The notes under the pieces were generated by a model, which ran no database searches, was not told the origin of the DNA, and saw only the letters and a list, made by a program, of their open reading frames with translations. A stretch of DNA of 64,000 bases from Lutibacter flavus. GTDB taxonomy: Bacteria > Bacteroidota > Bacteroidia > Flavobacteriales > Flavobacteriaceae. Below are positions 61,901 to 64,000 of the stretch, one piece after another. Numbering within the stretch: the first letter of the stretch is position 1; the number at the start of each line of letters is the position of its first letter. The position numbers were made by a program, and so were the translations under genes. The stretch spans positions 310,001 to 374,000 of the forward strand of contig NZ_FZNX01000002.1 of the NCBI RefSeq assembly GCF_900188355.1. Reading direction: 5' to 3'.

Positions 61901-62862
61901 ATAAGATTTGTAATTTCAGCAACTTTTAAGGTAGTTTCATTAATTCCAAAATCAACCACTGGGTCTCCTGACATTCCGCCGTATTCAACAATATATCCAC
62001 TAATGCTTGAGTTGGAATTTGGATAATCATTCCATCTTCCGTTATCATATACATGAGCATAATTTTCTTCTCCTTGTATTCCCGAGTTCGGCCAATCATT
62101 GGGTTCATTTGAACTCCAATAAGCAAATGGAGGGCTTATATCTGTCCCATTTGTTGTACCGTTAATACCACCTATCCAGAAGGATTTGCCTGCTTCAGGT
62201 CCTGTAACCCATTTCCAAGTTCCTTCAACATCATCATCACTTCCACCTATCCAACCCTGGCCAGTTGCTTGTTCACCTGCGAGTTGTGCCTCTTCTAATG
62301 AAGTTATGGTTGCTAAATAACCTATTAATCCATAATAATCTTTGGTTTGAGCAGCGATTTTTGCATTTGACCAAGTAATACCAGCAGCGCTAATGTACTC
62401 GTAATAGTGCCCAGTTGATGGTAAATAGTTTTTTTCATTAATTGTGAAAGAAAACTTTTTTTCTCCAGGAACTGAATTTGAGCTGGTAAAATAAACATCC
62501 TTAACAGCATTTTCCAAATCAGCCACAGCTTCACTTCCTGTTTTTGAAGAAGATAATGTTAATTTTCCTTCAGAAATATTAAAAGTGGCTGATACTGGGT
62601 GACTCCCATTTAATTTTAACCTATCCTGAGAACTAATATATCCTTCTGAGATTTGAATAAATAGTTTAGTGATTTCAATATTATCAGGATTTGAAATAGA
62701 AAATGAAGTAACTATTTGTTGTTCTGTAGATGGACAAAAGAACGAATTTCCAATAGCATTTATTTGAGGAGGTTTACTTTGTGACCAAGTATAATTAGTA
62801 ATGCAGCTTAATAGAAATACTAAAAGTAAAAATTTATATAATTTGGTTCTAATAAACCACAT
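58975..62862 (-). CDS. Large surface protein with C-type lectin-like domain and T9SS type B sorting domain
   Basis: 1295 residues. Signal peptide at 1-27; a C-type lectin-like domain at about 150-300 (ITWSNAKIAAQ, GWIGGSDDDVEGTWKW, WSSNEPNDW, WNDYPNSNS); three Ig-like modules at about 315-555 with the ISPSPISTSTSYYALASSDG pattern; several related modules with CDxxxDG-type starts at about 565-1110; and a gliding-motility-associated C-terminal domain from about 1210 (PKFFTPNNDGKNDTWNIIG to GHFSLIRR). The last domain directs export by the type IX system. Likely an adhesin or glycan-binding cell-surface protein. Confidence 0.85.
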   Translation of the reverse strand: MWFIRTKLYKFLLLVFLLSCITNYTWSQSKPPQINAIGNSFFCPSTEQQIVTSFSISNPDNIEITKLFIQISEGYISSQDRLKLNGSHPVSATFNISEGKLTLSSSKTGSEAVADLENAVKDVYFTSSNSVPGEKKFSFTINEKNYLPSTGHYYEYISAAGITWSNAKIAAQTKDYYGLIGYLATITSLEEAQLAGEQATGQGWIGGSDDDVEGTWKWVTGPEAGKSFWIGGINGTTNGTDISPPFAYWSSNEPNDWPNSGIQGEENYAHVYDNGRWNDYPNSNSSISGYIVEYGGMSGDPVVDFGINETTLKVAEITNLIAPAPICGSGKATISATSNTGFVLWFDALTGGTNLGGGDTYISPSPISTSTSYYALASSDGICETGVRTKIDVIVNVIPTITNISEDTLCENGIGTLSATASAGEINWYTSLTGGSALFTGSNFTTPVLNNTTTYYVDATDNGCVTTVRKPITVTVVHLDAPTTAKPEQHFCDIENATLTNLSINGTAILWYANATSTTALTSSEDLKNNTTYFASQTINGCESAARLAIKVFIYEMPETIDPIEKIGVCDSNSFGTDTDGIEFFNLTQRESSILNGKNAANFNIYYYSDAALSVEITNTSNYKNTTIGGPQTIYFKIENKNLTKCSVTSSFEIEVYKLPVIINSEVTLEQCDNDETNDGFSVFNLNEANELISADYQNETFKFYRDAAYTNLIEDPIAYENPSVINSSVFVKIKTINNCERFAKINLKVGATQIPSDFHLEYYLCEDYPSNDQDGSTTFNFSDAEQKLIDTKPLFSSQEVRISYFESLEDALSEINAIPDISNYKNTTPWEQEIYIRIDSDDVNACLGLNHVITLYVEPLPVANPVTIDRQCDDDQDGLFPFDVSTIEETVRNEQTDITISYFDEAGNSLPSPLPNPFLTKSQVITIKVENSTSTISPACFDETTLEFIVNDAPEIYPVIIEPLCDDGEDTTDGFSSFDTSTIETKLLGGQTSMEVFYFDSNNNPLPSPLPNPFITKTQVISVEIQNPINPTCSISTTLNFVVNPLPSFEVLPEQILCLNTPPTVLEPINPDGNYTYEWFDSNGSIVSNQTSYPTFEGGFFTVIATSNLGCESLPRTIFVEKSDVANIDLDDLTIVDDSNNNTITINDANNNLGDDDYEYSLNDEFGPFQDEPYFDNVPAGLHILYVRDTDNCGTVPLEVSIIGYPKFFTPNNDGKNDTWNIIGISSEYYPNSLLNIFDRFGKLVAQINPNMNGWDGFYNNKELPSTDYWFTVELTDKTGKSRSKQGHFSLIRR

Positions 62863-62934
62863 AATAATTATAATTGAAATGTAAAAATAAGGAATTATGC
62901 ACGAATTATAATTACTATTTTATTCTCTATTTTT

Positions 62935-63219
62935 TTAGTAATAATTAAATAGTAGAATAATTATTAAAACAGCAACAGCGCCAATAATCCAAAAGAGTAA
63001 TTGCTTTTTATTTTCTAGTAGCGCTTCTTTTCGAATTTTTTTCTTTATTTCTGAGAAATTATAACCGCTAGTTTTGGGAAAATTGTATTCAGTTTTTATG
63101 TTTTTTACATTTGAATAATTATTCCCACCTCTAAATTCTTTTTGGCGATTAGCTTTGCGAATTTTACTGTTTCTTAATCTTTCTAGATAACCCGGTATGG
63201 AACCTGATCCAAAACTCAT
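62935..63219 (-). CDS. Small C-terminally membrane-anchored protein
   Basis: 94 residues: a basic, Gly/Arg/Lys-rich soluble N-terminus (MSFGSGSIPGYLERLRNSK) and one C-terminal helix (about 73-93), giving tail-anchor topology. Similar short proteins are found in Flavobacteriaceae without assigned role. It lies between the flotillin and the T9SS protein genes on the same strand. Confidence 0.6.
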   Translation of the reverse strand: MSFGSGSIPGYLERLRNSKIRKANRQKEFRGGNNYSNVKNIKTEYNFPKTSGYNFSEIKKKIRKEALLENKKQLLFWIIGAVAVLIIILLFNYY

Positions 63220-63238
63220 AATAAATTGTTTTTTAATT

Positions 63239-63279
63239 TAAAAATCCATATTTCTTAATACAGGAGATATGGATTTTTA
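63239..63279 (-). terminator. Possible terminator of the flotillin gene
   Basis: An 11-bp perfect stem (63241-63251 AAAATCCATAT with 63267-63277) with a 15-base loop lies 24 bp after the flotillin stop. The T-run on the minus strand is weak. Confidence 0.45.
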
Positions 63280-63301
63280 AAATTTTATAAATTAAAGATG
63301 G

Positions 63302-64000
63302 TTACTCTTTTTTATCTGATTTATTTTCAGAAGGCTCTTCATTTGTAATATCTTTAACCTCTTCTCCTTTTAAATAACCAGGTAATTGCATACCAGCCAT
63401 ATTAAACATTTCTTGTAAAGGAGGTACTGCTTTGTACATTCCAGAAATAAAGTTGGAAGTGGAAGTTTTACCATCTTTTCCTCCACCATTTTCCCAAACA
63501 GTTACTTTATCAATTTTAATATTTTTAATTGCTTCAGCTTGTGTTTTAACCAATTCAGGTAATTTATCAGCAACTAATAATAATACAGCATCTTTGGCAT
63601 CATCACCGGCAGCTTTTACAATTTGTTCTAAACCTAAAGCTTGTTTGGTTAAAATCTCATACATACCTTTTGCTTCAGCTTCTTTTTTCATAAAGATTGC
63701 ATCCGCTTCACCTTTTGCAATACGTCTGATTTGTTCAGCTTCAGCTTCAGCATCAATTTCAATTTTTTGCTTGTCAATTTTAGCAGGCACAATAATATCA
63801 GCTCCTTGTTCGGCTTCTTTTCGTTTTGCTCTTGCATTTTCAGCAATTTGCTCAGCGGCATAAGCTTCTTCTAATGCTTTTGCGGCTTGAACTTTTTCTG
63901 AAGCAATTGCAATTTTTTCAGCTTCGGCTTCACGTGATCTTCTATCTGCATTTGAATTTGCAACCTGTACTTTTGCAGTATTTTCTCCGTGCACTGCATT
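63302..64000 (-). CDS. Flotillin family protein (C-terminal part, truncated by window end)
   Basis: About 232 residues of the C-terminal half of a flotillin. The Ala/Glu/Lys-rich coiled coil (EAEAEKIAIASEKVQAAKAL, RKEAEQGADIIVPAKIDKQK) and the end MYKAVPPLQEMFNMAGMQLP are typical. The N-terminal membrane hairpin and SPFH domain lie beyond the window edge. Flotillins scaffold membrane microdomains. The frame continues through base 64000. Confidence 0.88.
   Translation of the reverse strand, partial: NAVHGENTAKVQVANSNADRRSREAEAEKIAIASEKVQAAKALEEAYAAEQIAENARAKRKEAEQGADIIVPAKIDKQKIEIDAEAEAEQIRRIAKGEADAIFMKKEAEAKGMYEILTKQALGLEQIVKAAGDDAKDAVLLLVADKLPELVKTQAEAIKNIKIDKVTVWENGGGKDGKTSTSNFISGMYKAVPPLQEMFNMAGMQLPGYLKGEEVKDITNEEPSENKSDKKE

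Noticed and set aside
63432-63863. 143-codon plus-strand frame opposite the flotillin
   Set aside because: Ser/Ala/Ile-rich mirror image of the Ala/Glu/Lys-rich coiled coil; a typical antisense artefact.

Overview
The window is AT-rich chromosomal DNA from a member of the Bacteroidota, most likely a marine-type Flavobacteriaceae. The evidence is a large surface protein with a type IX secretion (T9SS, type B) C-terminal domain, lineage-typical families (DUF4271, DUF4296, VF530, C_GCAxxG_C_C), many start sites without a Shine-Dalgarno sequence, and at least twenty copies of the Bacteroidota -7 promoter element TAnnTTTG. I cannot name the genus from sequence alone.

Layout. 0-10 kb is housekeeping: panC-panD-flippase-radA, then hemD and a DUF4271 membrane protein divergent from a polyprenol-phosphate mannosyltransferase/dihydroorotase/DUF4296 operon, an NAD-dependent epimerase and tyrS. 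10-24 kb: a LuxE-type acyl-protein synthetase, an ECF sigma factor paired with a membrane-anchored beta-barrel protein, an ALDH7-type dehydrogenase, dxs, tadA, a ClC channel, aspS, an acyl-CoA synthetase and rsmI. 24-28 kb: a TetR-controlled set (TetR, NAD(P)H-binding protein, nitroreductase, YqhD-like alcohol dehydrogenase) with a clear palindromic operator. 28-40 kb: rlmF, a TolB-like lipoprotein, a RhlE-type helicase, a B12-binding radical SAM protein, a TlpA-like thioredoxin, an ATP-grasp protein, a dienelactone hydrolase and a DUF1593 protein. Two gene remnants lie here, a VOC-family tail and a two-frameshift membrane protein.

40-54 kb is the accessory and regulatory part. Five promoters in it, all on the minus strand, carry an FNR-type palindrome (TGAT-N4-ATCA) exactly 33 bp, centre to centre, upstream of a near-consensus -7 box. 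Their targets are a duplicated C_GCAxxG_C_C protein operon, a PEEFP-type cation ATPase, a STAS-like protein plus hybrid histidine kinase, a conserved 163-residue protein, and an island of accessory genes. The island (about 42.4-46.2 kb, all minus strand) holds a two-gene unit of a TIR-like (DUF1863/ThsB-like) protein and a four-helix membrane protein with a degenerate ion-channel pore, then an Mrr-like restriction endonuclease and two small membrane proteins. The TIR unit and the nuclease are each bracketed by an exact short inverted repeat and separated by a 135-bp foldable element. This is the geometry of integron attC cassettes, although no integrase is in the window.

54-64 kb: a second RhlE-type helicase, a Cof-type HAD phosphatase, a COG2509 flavoprotein, an aldo/keto reductase, the 1295-residue T9SS type B protein with a C-type lectin-like domain, a small membrane protein, and the C-terminal part of a flotillin that runs off the window. 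One tRNA-Ala(GGC) lies at 53.1 kb. Annotations are by recognition of families and motifs; no database search was run.
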